In this document: one piece after another, positions 6,428 to 14,528 of the stretch
Layout of the letters: each line of letters starts with the position of its first letter
Numbering within the stretch: position 1 is the first letter of the stretch
NCBI GenBank assembly: GCA_045118155.1
Contig: JBGUXS010000064.1
Span: forward strand, 1 to 17,593
Direction: 5' to 3'
DNA length: 17,593 nt
Origin: JBGUXS01 sp045118155
GTDB lineage: Bacteria > Pseudomonadota > Alphaproteobacteria > CAAHEQ01 > UBA3637
Notes under the pieces: generated by a model
What the model saw: only the letters and a program-made list of their open reading frames with translations
The model's database searches: none
What the model was told of the DNA's origin: nothing
Translations under genes and position numbers: made by a program

Positions 6428-8790
6428 TGTTTCATATCCAAAGTAACGGCAATTTTTTCAATTTCATAGCTTTCTACGCGATCCCCAACCTTGATATCAT
6501 CAAAGTTTTCAAAGCTCATCCCGCATTCAAAGCCCTCTTTGACTTCTTTAACATCATCTTTAAAGCGTTTCAGTTGCTTCAACGTCCCTTCAAAAATAAC
6601 GGTATCATCCCTTAAAATACGTACATGTTCATTCCGTTTTACAAGGCCTTCGGTGACCATACAACCTGCCACTTTTCCAACCTTAGAAATGGAAATAACT
6701 TGTCTGATTTCGGCATACCCTAAGATTTTCTCCCTCAGTTCAGGGCTTAAGAGTCCTTCTACCGCTTTCTTCATGTCATCAGCCACATCGTAAATGATGG
6801 AATAATAACGAATATCAATCCCATCACGCCGGGCCAATTCACGTGCCCCCGGATTTGCCCGTACATTAAAGCCAATAATAATAGCTTTGGATGCCCGCGC
6901 CAGGGTCACATCTGTTTCGTTAATACCCCCGACGGCAGTATGCAAAATCCGAATACGAACTTCATTATTCGCAATTTTGGATAACAGGCCTTGCAACGCC
7001 TCTAACGACCCTTGGACATCTGCCTTCATAATAACGGGTAATTCCTTGATTTCCCCAGCTTTAATTTGGCTGAGTAAATTTTCAGAAGTTGTCCGCCGTT
7101 TCACTTGCAAGGCTTCACGGGCTTTCCGTTCCCTGTATCCCGCAATTTCACGTGCCTTTGTTTCATCTTCTACAACGATAAAATCGTCCCCTGCCGATGG
7201 TGTACCTTGAAGGCCAACCACCTCTATAGGGGTAGAGACCGTGGCTTCTTTAACTTTTTTACCTTTGTCGTCATACAAAGACCGAACCCGACCCCAATGT
7301 TGCCCCACAACAAAAACGTCTGAGATTTTCAAACACCCTTTTTGGATTAGAACCGTAGCCACTGACCCCCGGCCTTTATCCATTTTAGCTTCAATCACAA
7401 CCCCTTCGGCCGGACAATGATAAGGGGCTTTTAAATCCAAAACCTCGGCTTGCAATAAAATAGCTTCCAGCAATTTATCTAAATTTCTTTTTTCTTTTGC
7501 AGATACTTCAACATCTAAAACCTCGCCCCCCATGGATTCAACCACCACTTCATGTTGCAATAAATCCATACGTACTTTGTCTGGATTTGCCCCCGGGACG
7601 TCCATTTTATTAATGGCAACTACAATAGGAACCCCCGCCGCTTTGGCATGGTTAATTGCTTCAATGGTTTGAGGCATCACACTGTCATTTGCAGCCACCA
7701 CTAACACCACAATATCCGTTGCTTTTGCCCCACGCGCCCGCATAGCCGTAAAGGCTTCGTGCCCCGGGGTATCAATAAATGTGATTTTTTTACCCCCTGG
7801 AACACTAACTTGATAAGCCCCAATATGTTGCGTAATACCCCCACTTTCCGTGGAAGCCACATGTGTTTGACGCAACGCATCCAAAAGGGATGTTTTCCCA
7901 TGATCCACATGCCCCATCACGGTAACCACCGGGGGACGGGCAGCTAAATCATTCGGATCAATTTCGTGTTTTAAAACCTCTTCAATATCAGAATCTGAAA
8001 CACGCTTGACCTGATGTCCCAATTCTTCCGCCACAATTTGTGCCGTATCCGCATCAATTGTTTGTGTGACCGTAACCATCATCCCTAATTTCATTAATTC
8101 CTTCACAACATTGGCCCCTTTTTCGGACATACGGCTTGCCAGTTCTTGCACAGAAATGGTATCTGGAATCACAACTTCCCGCACAACTTTTTCATTACTT
8201 TTTAATTGTTCTTGATGCTTTAACCGTTCTTTTTCCCGTGCCCGCCGGATAGAGGCCAAAGAACGCCGACGTCCCTGGAACCCTTCATCATCGTCATCAT
8301 CTTCCGAACTTAACGCATTTAAATTAACTTTGCCTGAACTGCGCCGTTCCGTATAAAGAGATTTTTTGTTGGGTTGTTTTTCCTTCAAATACTCTTTTTC
8401 GGCCTGTTTTTTCTTAGAAACTGGCACTTCAATTTCGGTGGTATACCGTTGTTGTATTTCCTTTGAAACACTCTCTTCCGGTTGCACTTGGATCTCTTCT
8501 GACGGTTTTTCCTCTGAAGACTTTGTGGAAACAGGTGTCATTTTTTTAGGGGCAGCTTGTACAGGGGTTTCTTGTACTTGTGCCGCTTGTTTTTGAGCCT
8601 CTCGCAACAACCGTAATTTTTGGGAAGCTTCCTCTGAAAGAGGTTGATTTTGAGAAGCTTGGGGGGTAATGGTCCGTTTTTTACGGACTTCTACTTGAAT
8701 TTTATTTTTATTTAACGTCCCCTTTGACCCCAAACTAAGTGTTTTAAGTCCTAATGTTTTTCCAGATAATGTCGTCTTTGTTTCTGTCAT
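6424..8790 (-). CDS. infB: Translation initiation factor IF-2
   Basis: 788 residues. IF2 is the GTPase that places initiator tRNA on the 30S subunit and promotes subunit joining. After a variable charged N-terminus (1-200, with an acidic run at 164-169), the IF2_N helical domain lies at about 210-262. The G domain follows: G1 GHVDHGKT (293-300), the G2 threonine in GGITQHIGA (T320), G3 DTPGH (340-344), G4 NKMD (394-397) and G5 SAK (430-432). Domains II, III and IV then run to the end. All nucleotide-binding motifs are intact. The ATG start overlaps the stop of the YlxR-L7Ae gene in an ATGA arrangement. The protein ends IAVTLDMKH; relatives I recall usually stop at about the ARTL position, so the last four residues look like a small extension reaching the transposase stop. 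Confidence 0.98.
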   Translation of the reverse strand: MTETKTTLSGKTLGLKTLSLGSKGTLNKNKIQVEVRKKRTITPQASQNQPLSEEASQKLRLLREAQKQAAQVQETPVQAAPKKMTPVSTKSSEEKPSEEIQVQPEESVSKEIQQRYTTEIEVPVSKKKQAEKEYLKEKQPNKKSLYTERRSSGKVNLNALSSEDDDDDEGFQGRRRSLASIRRAREKERLKHQEQLKSNEKVVREVVIPDTISVQELASRMSEKGANVVKELMKLGMMVTVTQTIDADTAQIVAEELGHQVKRVSDSDIEEVLKHEIDPNDLAARPPVVTVMGHVDHGKTSLLDALRQTHVASTESGGITQHIGAYQVSVPGGKKITFIDTPGHEAFTAMRARGAKATDIVVLVVAANDSVMPQTIEAINHAKAAGVPIVVAINKMDVPGANPDKVRMDLLQHEVVVESMGGEVLDVEVSAKEKRNLDKLLEAILLQAEVLDLKAPYHCPAEGVVIEAKMDKGRGSVATVLIQKGCLKISDVFVVGQHWGRVRSLYDDKGKKVKEATVSTPIEVVGLQGTPSAGDDFIVVEDETKAREIAGYRERKAREALQVKRRTTSENLLSQIKAGEIKELPVIMKADVQGSLEALQGLLSKIANNEVRIRILHTAVGGINETDVTLARASKAIIIGFNVRANPGARELARRDGIDIRYYSIIYDVADDMKKAVEGLLSPELREKILGYAEIRQVISISKVGKVAGCMVTEGLVKRNEHVRILRDDTVIFEGTLKQLKRFKDDVKEVKEGFECGMSFENFDDIKVGDRVESYEIEKIAVTLDMKH

Positions 8791-9389
8791 AACCCCTCCT
8801 TACCCAAAAAAGTCTGATATTTAAAAAGAGTATCTTTGATAACTTCGGCTAACGCCCCTTTTTTTAAACCGAAATATGCTTGTTCCTTCTGCAACGTCAG
8901 ATTTGAAAATTCTTGTTTTGTTCCAAAAAGATAAACCGGCACCTTATTTTCCAACTGTTTCCGTTCGCGGTCAGAACTGTCTGTCGCTGCCAACACAAAA
9001 GCTATATCCCCCGCCCCAAGGACTTGTGTGATTTTCAGCGCCCCCATCACAAGTTCCCCAGCTTTTCTAGCTAACCCTAACAACGAAAAAATTTGTTTCT
9101 GTAATTGTGTTAAGATCCCTTCTGCACACTGGGAAGAAACTACCGTCTTTTCCCCAAAAACCTTAGAAAATAAATTTTTCTTAACCGCCATTTCAAACAA
9201 ATCACGCCGTGGGTGTATCCAAGCCCCACGCCCTGGTAATCGCCCAGAAGACACATCAAAACACAACATTCCATCGGGGGATCTGACAAAACGAAGCATC
9301 CGCCCCCTTGTCCCAACCTCTTTTGAGACGAAACATATTTTTTCCCCCGAATGCGTCTGCCGTTTAGGCGTCTTGTTTTTCTGCGTCAA
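8787..9389 (-). CDS. ylxR: YlxR (DUF448) - L7Ae fusion RNA-binding protein
   Basis: 200 residues in two domains. Residues 15-80 are YlxR-like (MLRFVRSPDG, then GRLPGRGAWIHPRRDLFE). Residues about 95-185 are an L7Ae/YlxQ-type RNA-binding fold (IFSLLGLARKAGELVMGALK, then FVLAATDSSD). In many bacteria these are two small genes between nusA and infB; the fused form is, as I recall, common in alphaproteobacteria. The role is probably binding structured RNA around ribosome or RNase P function. The start must be TTG at 9389, because no ATG occurs before residue 31. AAGGGA about 8 nt upstream supports it. The TTG lies inside nusA, giving a 26-bp overlap. The usual R-x-C-I of YlxR reads E-K-I-C here. 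Confidence 0.9.
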   Translation of the reverse strand: MTQKNKTPKRQTHSGEKICFVSKEVGTRGRMLRFVRSPDGMLCFDVSSGRLPGRGAWIHPRRDLFEMAVKKNLFSKVFGEKTVVSSQCAEGILTQLQKQIFSLLGLARKAGELVMGALKITQVLGAGDIAFVLAATDSSDRERKQLENKVPVYLFGTKQEFSNLTLQKEQAYFGLKKGALAEVIKDTLFKYQTFLGKEGL

Positions 9390-10881
9390 ACCAGTGTTCC
9401 CTTGCTTTCATAATTAGGTTATTTGCCTCTGCTTCAGAAGGGGCAAGTTCTTTCAAGATTTCTTTTAATTCATCGTTGGATAAATCCGCAAAATCATCCA
9501 AAGTTTTAATGCCGTTTTCCCCTAAACGAACCCGTTGTGCCAACGTTAACCCTTCAAACGTCTTGAAATCTTCAGAAAGATTAAGTTGTTCTATCTTTTC
9601 CATTAACGTATCATTGGTCGCCGCCACATAAGCCCGTGCCCGATTTTGAAGTTCTTCGGCAAGTTCCGCATCAAACCCTTCAATTGCTTCTAGTTCTTCC
9701 TGAGGAATAAGGGCAATTTCTTCAACCTTAGTGAACCCTTCTTGGACAAGCAAATGTGCCATCACGTCATCAATATCTAATGCTTTCATAAACAAATCCA
9801 CAAAACCCTTTGTGATATTTGTTCGGTGTTCGGCTTCTTGAGCCTCAGTCATCATATCAATATGCCAACCCGTTAATTGGCTAACCAACCGAATATTTTG
9901 TCCCCGACGCCCAATAGCCAAAGAAAGTTGTTCCTCACTTAACACAACTTCAATACTCTTAGTTTCTTCATCAATAACAATTTTTTGAATATCGTTCGGG
10001 GCCAACGCGTTTGCAATAAAGGTGGCCGGATCACTTGACCATAAAACGACATCAATTTTTTCACCCTGTAATTCCGCCGTAACGGATTGAATCCGTAATC
10101 CCTTCATCCCAATACATGCCCCACGCGCATCTACTGTATTGTCTTTGGCCCAAACCGCAATTTTTGCCCTAGATCCCGGATCCCGTGCCACGGCCTTAAT
10201 TTCAATAGAACCATCATAAATTTCAGGGACTTCTGCCGTAAATAATTTAGCCAAAAATTGAGGATGAGAACGACTTAAAAAGACTTGCGGCCCTTTAATT
10301 TCAGACCGAACATCCAAAATCAACGCCCGAATCCGATCCCCTACACGATAGGTTTCCCGCGGAATCAATTCATCCCGACGTAATAAAGCCTCTACATGAC
10401 CAATATCAACGTATAAGTTACCCCCTTCAACCCGCCGAACAGAACCACTGACAATTTCCCCTTTGCGGTCTTTCATTTCATTGTATTGTGCAAGACGTTC
10501 GGCCTCTTTCACACGGGAAGAAATCACTTGTTTCGCCGTTTGTGCCGCAATACGCCCAAAATCCATCGGGGGAAGTGGATCAATAATTTCGTCCCCAATT
10601 TTGGCATCTTTTTTATAACGACGCGCCCGTTCCAGAGTCAATTCCGTCCCTTCATTTTCAACATGTTCCACCACCGTCATATAACGTGCCATGAAAATGG
10701 CCCCCGTTTTGCGATCAATTTGGGTTCTGATATCATATTCAGGACCATATTTAGAACGCCCTGCCTTAGAAATCCCTTGTTCCATTGCTTCCAAGATAGC
10801 ATCCCGTTCAATATTACGTTCACGCGCCAAAGTATCTGCAATTTGAATAAGTTCTGGTCTAGGTAATGTTGTGATTTGCAT
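9364..10881 (-). CDS. nusA: Transcription termination/antitermination factor NusA
   Basis: 505 residues, a normal alphaproteobacterial length. The N-terminal RNA-polymerase-binding domain spans about 1-130, followed by S1 (about 138-200, GEIVSGSVRRVEGGNLYVDI), KH1 (about 225-285, including DARGACIGMKGLRIQ) and KH2 (about 300-350, LSLAIGRRGQNIRLVSQLTG). The C-terminus carries two helix-hairpin-helix-like repeats (ALIPQEELEAIEGFDAELAE and GIKTLDDFADLSNDELKEIL). NusA binds RNA polymerase and nascent RNA, enhancing pausing and hairpin termination. The ATG is preceded by AAAGGAACCGAC. It lies 12 bp after rimP and overlaps the next gene by 26 bp. Because NusA acts on hairpins, the terminator in its own leader is a plausible feedback target. 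Confidence 0.98.
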   Translation of the reverse strand: MQITTLPRPELIQIADTLARERNIERDAILEAMEQGISKAGRSKYGPEYDIRTQIDRKTGAIFMARYMTVVEHVENEGTELTLERARRYKKDAKIGDEIIDPLPPMDFGRIAAQTAKQVISSRVKEAERLAQYNEMKDRKGEIVSGSVRRVEGGNLYVDIGHVEALLRRDELIPRETYRVGDRIRALILDVRSEIKGPQVFLSRSHPQFLAKLFTAEVPEIYDGSIEIKAVARDPGSRAKIAVWAKDNTVDARGACIGMKGLRIQSVTAELQGEKIDVVLWSSDPATFIANALAPNDIQKIVIDEETKSIEVVLSEEQLSLAIGRRGQNIRLVSQLTGWHIDMMTEAQEAEHRTNITKGFVDLFMKALDIDDVMAHLLVQEGFTKVEEIALIPQEELEAIEGFDAELAEELQNRARAYVAATNDTLMEKIEQLNLSEDFKTFEGLTLAQRVRLGENGIKTLDDFADLSNDELKEILKELAPSEAEANNLIMKAREHWFDAEKQDA

Positions 10882-10893
10882 GTCGGTTCCTTT

Positions 10894-11361
10894 CTATTTA
10901 TGTTTTTTAAGTAAATCTGCCGGAATTAAAAGTTTGGCACGGGCAATAACAGAAAAGGGAATTAAAATTTCCCTGTCTTCAAAAAGAAGATGAATATTTT
11001 CCTTTTCATCCACCCCTTTTAAGACCCCTTTGAATCTTTTGCGTTCTTCAATTAAAGAGGTTGTTTCAATTTTCGCATCACGCCCCTTAAATCGTTCATA
11101 ATCTTGCAACGAAAGCAAGGGTCTATCAATCCCTGGGGAAGAAACCTCTAGAGTATAATCCGCCAATTCTGGGGCTTTAACGCCAAACAAGACACTTAAA
11201 ACCCTGGAAATTTCACCACAATCGTCTATTGACATCGGGCTAAGGTCTTTGTGTTCTGCCATAATCTGCAGGGTATCTTCCCCCGAAATAAGGGCGCGAA
11301 CCAACACAAATCCTTTATCTTCCAAAGCCTCTTGTATCAGCTTTTGTAATCGTTCTTGCAT
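10894..11361 (-). CDS. rimP: Ribosome maturation factor RimP
   Basis: 155 residues, typical length. The N-terminal domain (about 1-80) includes SIDDCGEISRVLSVLF and the signature YTLEVSSPGIDRPL (about 69-82); the C-terminal SH3-like domain runs to the end (KGVLKGVDEKENIHLLFE). RimP is needed for 30S maturation. It is first in the rimP-nusA-ylxR-infB cluster, the conserved order in alphaproteobacteria. The Shine-Dalgarno AAGGAGG is perfect but only about 3-4 nt from the ATG and sits inside a potential hairpin, so translation may be controlled by leader structure. Confidence 0.97.
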   Translation of the reverse strand: MQERLQKLIQEALEDKGFVLVRALISGEDTLQIMAEHKDLSPMSIDDCGEISRVLSVLFGVKAPELADYTLEVSSPGIDRPLLSLQDYERFKGRDAKIETTSLIEERKRFKGVLKGVDEKENIHLLFEDREILIPFSVIARAKLLIPADLLKKHK

Positions 11362-11363
11362 AT

Positions 11364-11387
11364 GCCTCCTTTTTAAAAAAGGCAGGC
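11364..11387 (-). promoter_or_regulatory. Potential SD-sequestering hairpin upstream of rimP
   Basis: On the minus strand GCCTGCCTTTT can pair with AAAAGGAGGC: GCCT with AGGC, CC with GG and TTTT with AAAA, leaving one bulged G. This would bury the entire rimP Shine-Dalgarno. Its 5' arm is the same GCCTGCC that forms the 3' arm of the leader terminator, so the two structures exclude each other. Pairing was read by eye; no folding energy was computed. Confidence 0.5.
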
Positions 11388-11402
11388 TCTTTCAAGCCTA
11401 CC
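11375..11402 (-). terminator. Intrinsic terminator/attenuator in the rimP leader
   Basis: On the minus strand GGTAGGCTT pairs with GAGCCTGCC (9 bp, two G-T pairs) around a GAAA tetraloop, followed by six Ts. It is a textbook intrinsic terminator lying only 13 nt before the rimP start, downstream of the predicted promoter. It can therefore attenuate the rimP operon, and also stop readthrough from the Nudix gene, which has no terminator of its own. Confidence 0.82.
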
Positions 11403-11429
11403 CCCGTAAAATGAGATAATTTTTTAAGA

Positions 11430-11457
11430 AGTATACCGTTTTTTTGAAAAATTTCAA
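11430..11457 (-). promoter_or_regulatory. rimP: Promoter of the rimP-nusA-ylxR-infB operon
   Basis: On the minus strand TTGAAA (11457-11452) and TATACT (11435-11430) are spaced 16 bp apart; the -10 matches consensus at 5 of 6 positions and the -35 at 4 or more. The start site would be near 11423, giving a leader of about 62 nt that contains the terminator and the SD-masking hairpin. Confidence 0.65.
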
Positions 11458-11474
11458 GCCCTTTTTATCTTTTT

Positions 11475-12065
11475 TTACTCTTTTTTTTCAAAAAAAGTCC
11501 TCTCCTTAAGCATTTTTATCCATTTATGCACCATTCGCATCATTTCTTCTGAAAATTCCCCCCTAAACTTTTCACGGAAAAAATCTTCTGGGGCAAACCA
11601 CTGTAAATCATTAGATTCATCACTAACTCTGTAATCCATATGAGGAGCTTGGATTAAAAAACGCACATCATAATGTTCATGGGTTGGTTCCCCTTTAGAA
11701 ACACTTTCTGGAATAGTGTGAATATCAATATCAAAAATATCCGGCGTTATTAAAGAAAGCCCGGAAATTCCAGATTCTTCGGTCGCCTCCCGTAACGCTA
11801 CATGCCAAGTATCAGCCTCACCGTCCGAATGTCCCCCTAATTGATACCAATGATTAAATTTTTTGTGATGCGTTAGCAGAACTTTTACCCAATCTGGGCT
11901 TAGAACCCAAGCGGACCCTGTTATATGTCCAATTTTTAAAGTCCGCTTAAAACAATCAGGATTATCCCGGATAAAAGCCCTCATCCGTTGAGAAGTCTTC
12001 TTTTCTTCTGGAAACCGATTTTCATAGAGTAAAAGCGCCTTTAACAAATGATTTCTATGAGGCAT
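11475..12065 (-). CDS. Nudix hydrolase
   Basis: 196 residues. The Nudix box is at 77-100 (GGHSDGEADTWHVALREATEESG). The metal-binding R92-E93-x-x-E96-E97 core is intact. The first Glu of the canonical G-x5-E pattern is replaced, with GGHSDGE instead, which resembles the GGHADGD subgroup common in bacteria. The enzyme should hydrolyse a nucleoside diphosphate linked to another moiety; the substrate is not evident. The N-terminal 40 residues are helical and charged. The gene starts 11 bp inside the 3' end of the UDG-like gene, so the two are co-transcribed and probably coupled. No terminator follows it; readthrough would meet the rimP-leader hairpin. Confidence 0.9.
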   Translation of the reverse strand: MPHRNHLLKALLLYENRFPEEKKTSQRMRAFIRDNPDCFKRTLKIGHITGSAWVLSPDWVKVLLTHHKKFNHWYQLGGHSDGEADTWHVALREATEESGISGLSLITPDIFDIDIHTIPESVSKGEPTHEHYDVRFLIQAPHMDYRVSDESNDLQWFAPEDFFREKFRGEFSEEMMRMVHKWIKMLKERTFFEKKE

Positions 12066-12846
12066 TTTCCCCTTCCATAAATGCTTTTAGCCCCAATAAA
12101 TCTTCCCACGCTTTTTGACGACAAAGTTCAGGGGTTTCAAAAACCATTCTAGCAGAAAAACTAACGCGGGCTGGGATTTCTTGTCCTTCCCCTTGATAAA
12201 CAAGCTTTTTTCCCCGCAGTTGCAACATAGGGGTAGAACTGACCAATTCTGTGGGACATTCCCCCATTAAAAAAAGAATTTTAGGTTGAACTAAGGCAAT
12301 CTGTCGCCGAATTAAAATTTCCCCAATTTTCTTTTCCAAAGGGGTCAATTTTCTGTCCCCAGGCGTGCGCCATGGAAAAAACATCCCCACATAAGTTTGT
12401 TTTTGTTCAGACAATCCGATGGCCCCTAGCATACGCCGGAACAATTGACCTTCGGGGCCACAAAAAAGTTCCCCCTTTTTATCTTCTTCGGCACATGGTT
12501 TTTCCGAAATCACCATCACGTTGGGTTTTTCTTCTACCCCCACCCCTAAAAGAGTATGTGCCGCCATTTTATAAGGGGCAAATTCTTTTAAAACCGTTGG
12601 AATGCGGGTATATAATTCTTGAAGATTTTGGCAAGATGCCACCATTTCTTGGACTTTATCGGATAAAATATCTTCTTGGAAAAATGTTTTGGGACTTGCT
12701 GTTAATTCCTGATTTTTAACGGATTCAAGGGGACTTTCAACTTCTTCCTTATGGGTAGGCCTTTTACAAAAACACCGCACCACATCCCCGCATACATCTG
12801 TAATTCCCATTGTCGCGCACCAAGCTAAAAAGCGATTACTTGTCAT
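12055..12846 (-). CDS. Uracil-DNA glycosylase-like protein with degenerate active site
   Basis: 263 residues from ATG 12846, preferred over an in-frame ATG at 12882 because AAAGGG lies just upstream and the protein then begins like alphaproteobacterial family 4/5 UDGs (FLAWCATMGITD). The fold is clear (AEEDKKGELFCGPEGQLF, then FPWRTPGDR, then RRQIALVQPKILFLMGE, ending RQKAWEDLLGLKAF). Three active-site motifs deviate from the family. GEAPG reads SEKPC (114-118). The Asn of the T-N-x-x-P-W segment reads Met (YVGMFFPW, 152-159). HPAYLL reads FETPELC (236-242), so the catalytic His is missing. N-terminal Cys residues (C10, C19, C25, C27) do not form an obvious Fe-S set. Either activity is lost or the function has changed. 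Confidence 0.8.
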   Translation of the reverse strand: MTSNRFLAWCATMGITDVCGDVVRCFCKRPTHKEEVESPLESVKNQELTASPKTFFQEDILSDKVQEMVASCQNLQELYTRIPTVLKEFAPYKMAAHTLLGVGVEEKPNVMVISEKPCAEEDKKGELFCGPEGQLFRRMLGAIGLSEQKQTYVGMFFPWRTPGDRKLTPLEKKIGEILIRRQIALVQPKILFLMGECPTELVSSTPMLQLRGKKLVYQGEGQEIPARVSFSARMVFETPELCRQKAWEDLLGLKAFMEGENAS

Positions 12847-12908
12847 TTTTCCCTTTCTTTTTATCAAAAATAAGTGTATCATAAAACAGTTTCTTTTGGA
12901 AGTTTTTT

Positions 12909-14528
12909 ATGAAAAAAAAGGTCTTTTTTATTTTTTGTCTGCTTTCTTGTTTTGCCTTTGGGGGAACAGGGGAAGACCCCAGTGTTTCAACGGATTTTGG
13001 GGCCTATTTAGCTGGACGACTTGCCCATCACAATAAAGATTTGAATAAAACAGCTTACTATTACACAAAAGCTTTACATGAAGATCCCAAAAATATCCAC
13101 CTGCTTTCTACGATTTATTTATTCAATACCATGACAGGTGATTTTAAGGATATGGCCCAAATTTTAAACCACTTAAAAGATTTGGGGGTCAATACGGGAT
13201 TATACGATTTTTCTAATGTCGCTTTGGCCACTAAAAAAGGAGATTTTGCTGGGGCCTTACAATATTTACCAAAAAAAGAAAAAGAAGATGCTATCGTTCC
13301 CCTGATTCGGGCTTGGATTTATGCAGGCCTTCATGATAAAGAAATGGCTTTTCAAGCCCTAGAACCCTTAAAAAAATTACCCGTTCCCGATTTATATCCC
13401 TATCACAAGGGGTTGTTGGCTTTAAGTTTTAAGGATGAAGATGAAGCCGATAAAAATTTCCGTTCCTTAACAACCTTACGGGGGATTTCTGGTTTAGGCC
13501 TTAGTTTCATTCGTTCTTTTTATCAGGGGCGGGGGGCTTGGAATACGACCAATCCTTTGTTTAAACAATGGCATTTGGTTTTTAGCCAAAATCCCCTGGA
13601 ATATGCGATTGCCGAAGCGACTCCCCCCCCCACGGTTACAGTGCCCATTGGTTTAGCAGAAGCTTTTTTTGAAGGGGCCGTGGCCTTAAACACCTATGAA
13701 GCATATGATCAAGCCCTTATTTTAAATGCCCTAGCCCTCTACTTAAACGATTCCGATTTTTATAAATTATTCGGGGGGATTGTTTTTGAAAAAATCAACG
13801 CTTATGCCCAAGCCAATGCCTTATACGATCGGATGCACACCCATTTGTTTGATCTAAAAGTACAACAACAGGTTAATTTGATTCACATGGGGGATTTGGC
13901 AGGGGCCGAAAAGGGCCTAAAAAATCTTTACGCAAAAGATTCCTATCACCCCACCGTTTTGTTGCTTTTAGCAGAAATTTATCGGGATACAGACAGGGCC
14001 GAAATTGCCTTACCTTTCTACACACGCCTTTTTAATATTTTGCCGGCTAATACAGATAAGGCGGAATTATCACTGGCATATTTATCCCGTTCAAAAACCT
14101 ATGATGCCTTAGGGAAAAAAGATCTGATGGAACAAGATTTGCAAAAAGTGTTAAAATTAATTCCTAATCATCCTGTGGCTTTAAATGACTTGGGGTATAG
14201 TTGGCTAGAACAAAATAAAAACATTGATGCCGCCTTAGATTTAATTCAACAAGCGGCCAAAATTGTTCCGCATGACCCCTATATTTGGGATTCATTAGCG
14301 TTTGGATATTATAAAAAACAAGAATACACAAAGGCCTTAACCTATGCCGAACAAGTGGCCGATGCCCTACCCGGAAACGCCCTTGTCAATGCCCATTTGG
14401 GGGACATTTATGCCGCCCTTGGCAGAAAACGGGAAAGCCGTTTCCAATATAGAAAGGCCCTTGACCTGAAACAAGGATTAACCCCGGCTTTAAAACAAGA
14501 ACTGCAACAAAAATTGAGGGCTTCATGA
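12909..14528 (+). CDS. Exported tetratricopeptide-repeat protein
   Basis: 539 residues. Residues 1-18 form a Sec signal (lysines, then FFIFCLLSCFAFG); LLSC at 11-14 is a poor lipobox, so a soluble periplasmic or surface protein is more likely than a lipoprotein. TPR-like helices run through the whole mature part: an N-terminal group (GAYLAGRLAHHNKDLNKTAY) and, clearest, a C-terminal array from about 390 (LSRSKTYDALGKKDLMEQDL; ALNDLGYSWLEQ; YIWDSLAFGYYKKQEYTKAL; AHLGDIYAALGRKRESRFQY). This layout is common in alphaproteobacterial TPR proteins of unknown partner, so a scaffold role in the envelope is inferred. GGAAG precedes the ATG. The stop overlaps the queH start (ATGA). It diverges from the UDG-like gene across 62 bp. 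Confidence 0.88.
   Translation: MKKKVFFIFCLLSCFAFGGTGEDPSVSTDFGAYLAGRLAHHNKDLNKTAYYYTKALHEDPKNIHLLSTIYLFNTMTGDFKDMAQILNHLKDLGVNTGLYDFSNVALATKKGDFAGALQYLPKKEKEDAIVPLIRAWIYAGLHDKEMAFQALEPLKKLPVPDLYPYHKGLLALSFKDEDEADKNFRSLTTLRGISGLGLSFIRSFYQGRGAWNTTNPLFKQWHLVFSQNPLEYAIAEATPPPTVTVPIGLAEAFFEGAVALNTYEAYDQALILNALALYLNDSDFYKLFGGIVFEKINAYAQANALYDRMHTHLFDLKVQQQVNLIHMGDLAGAEKGLKNLYAKDSYHPTVLLLLAEIYRDTDRAEIALPFYTRLFNILPANTDKAELSLAYLSRSKTYDALGKKDLMEQDLQKVLKLIPNHPVALNDLGYSWLEQNKNIDAALDLIQQAAKIVPHDPYIWDSLAFGYYKKQEYTKALTYAEQVADALPGNALVNAHLGDIYAALGRKRESRFQYRKALDLKQGLTPALKQELQQKLRAS

Noticed and set aside
12847..12882. Upstream ATG at 12882 for the UDG-like protein
   Set aside because: The start at 12846 has an AAAGGG SD and matches where relatives begin; the extension would also take most of the divergent spacer.
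14400..14524. preQ1 or other riboswitch linked to queH
   Set aside because: queH starts inside the TPR gene by ATGA overlap, so there is no leader to hold one, and no preQ1 motif is seen.
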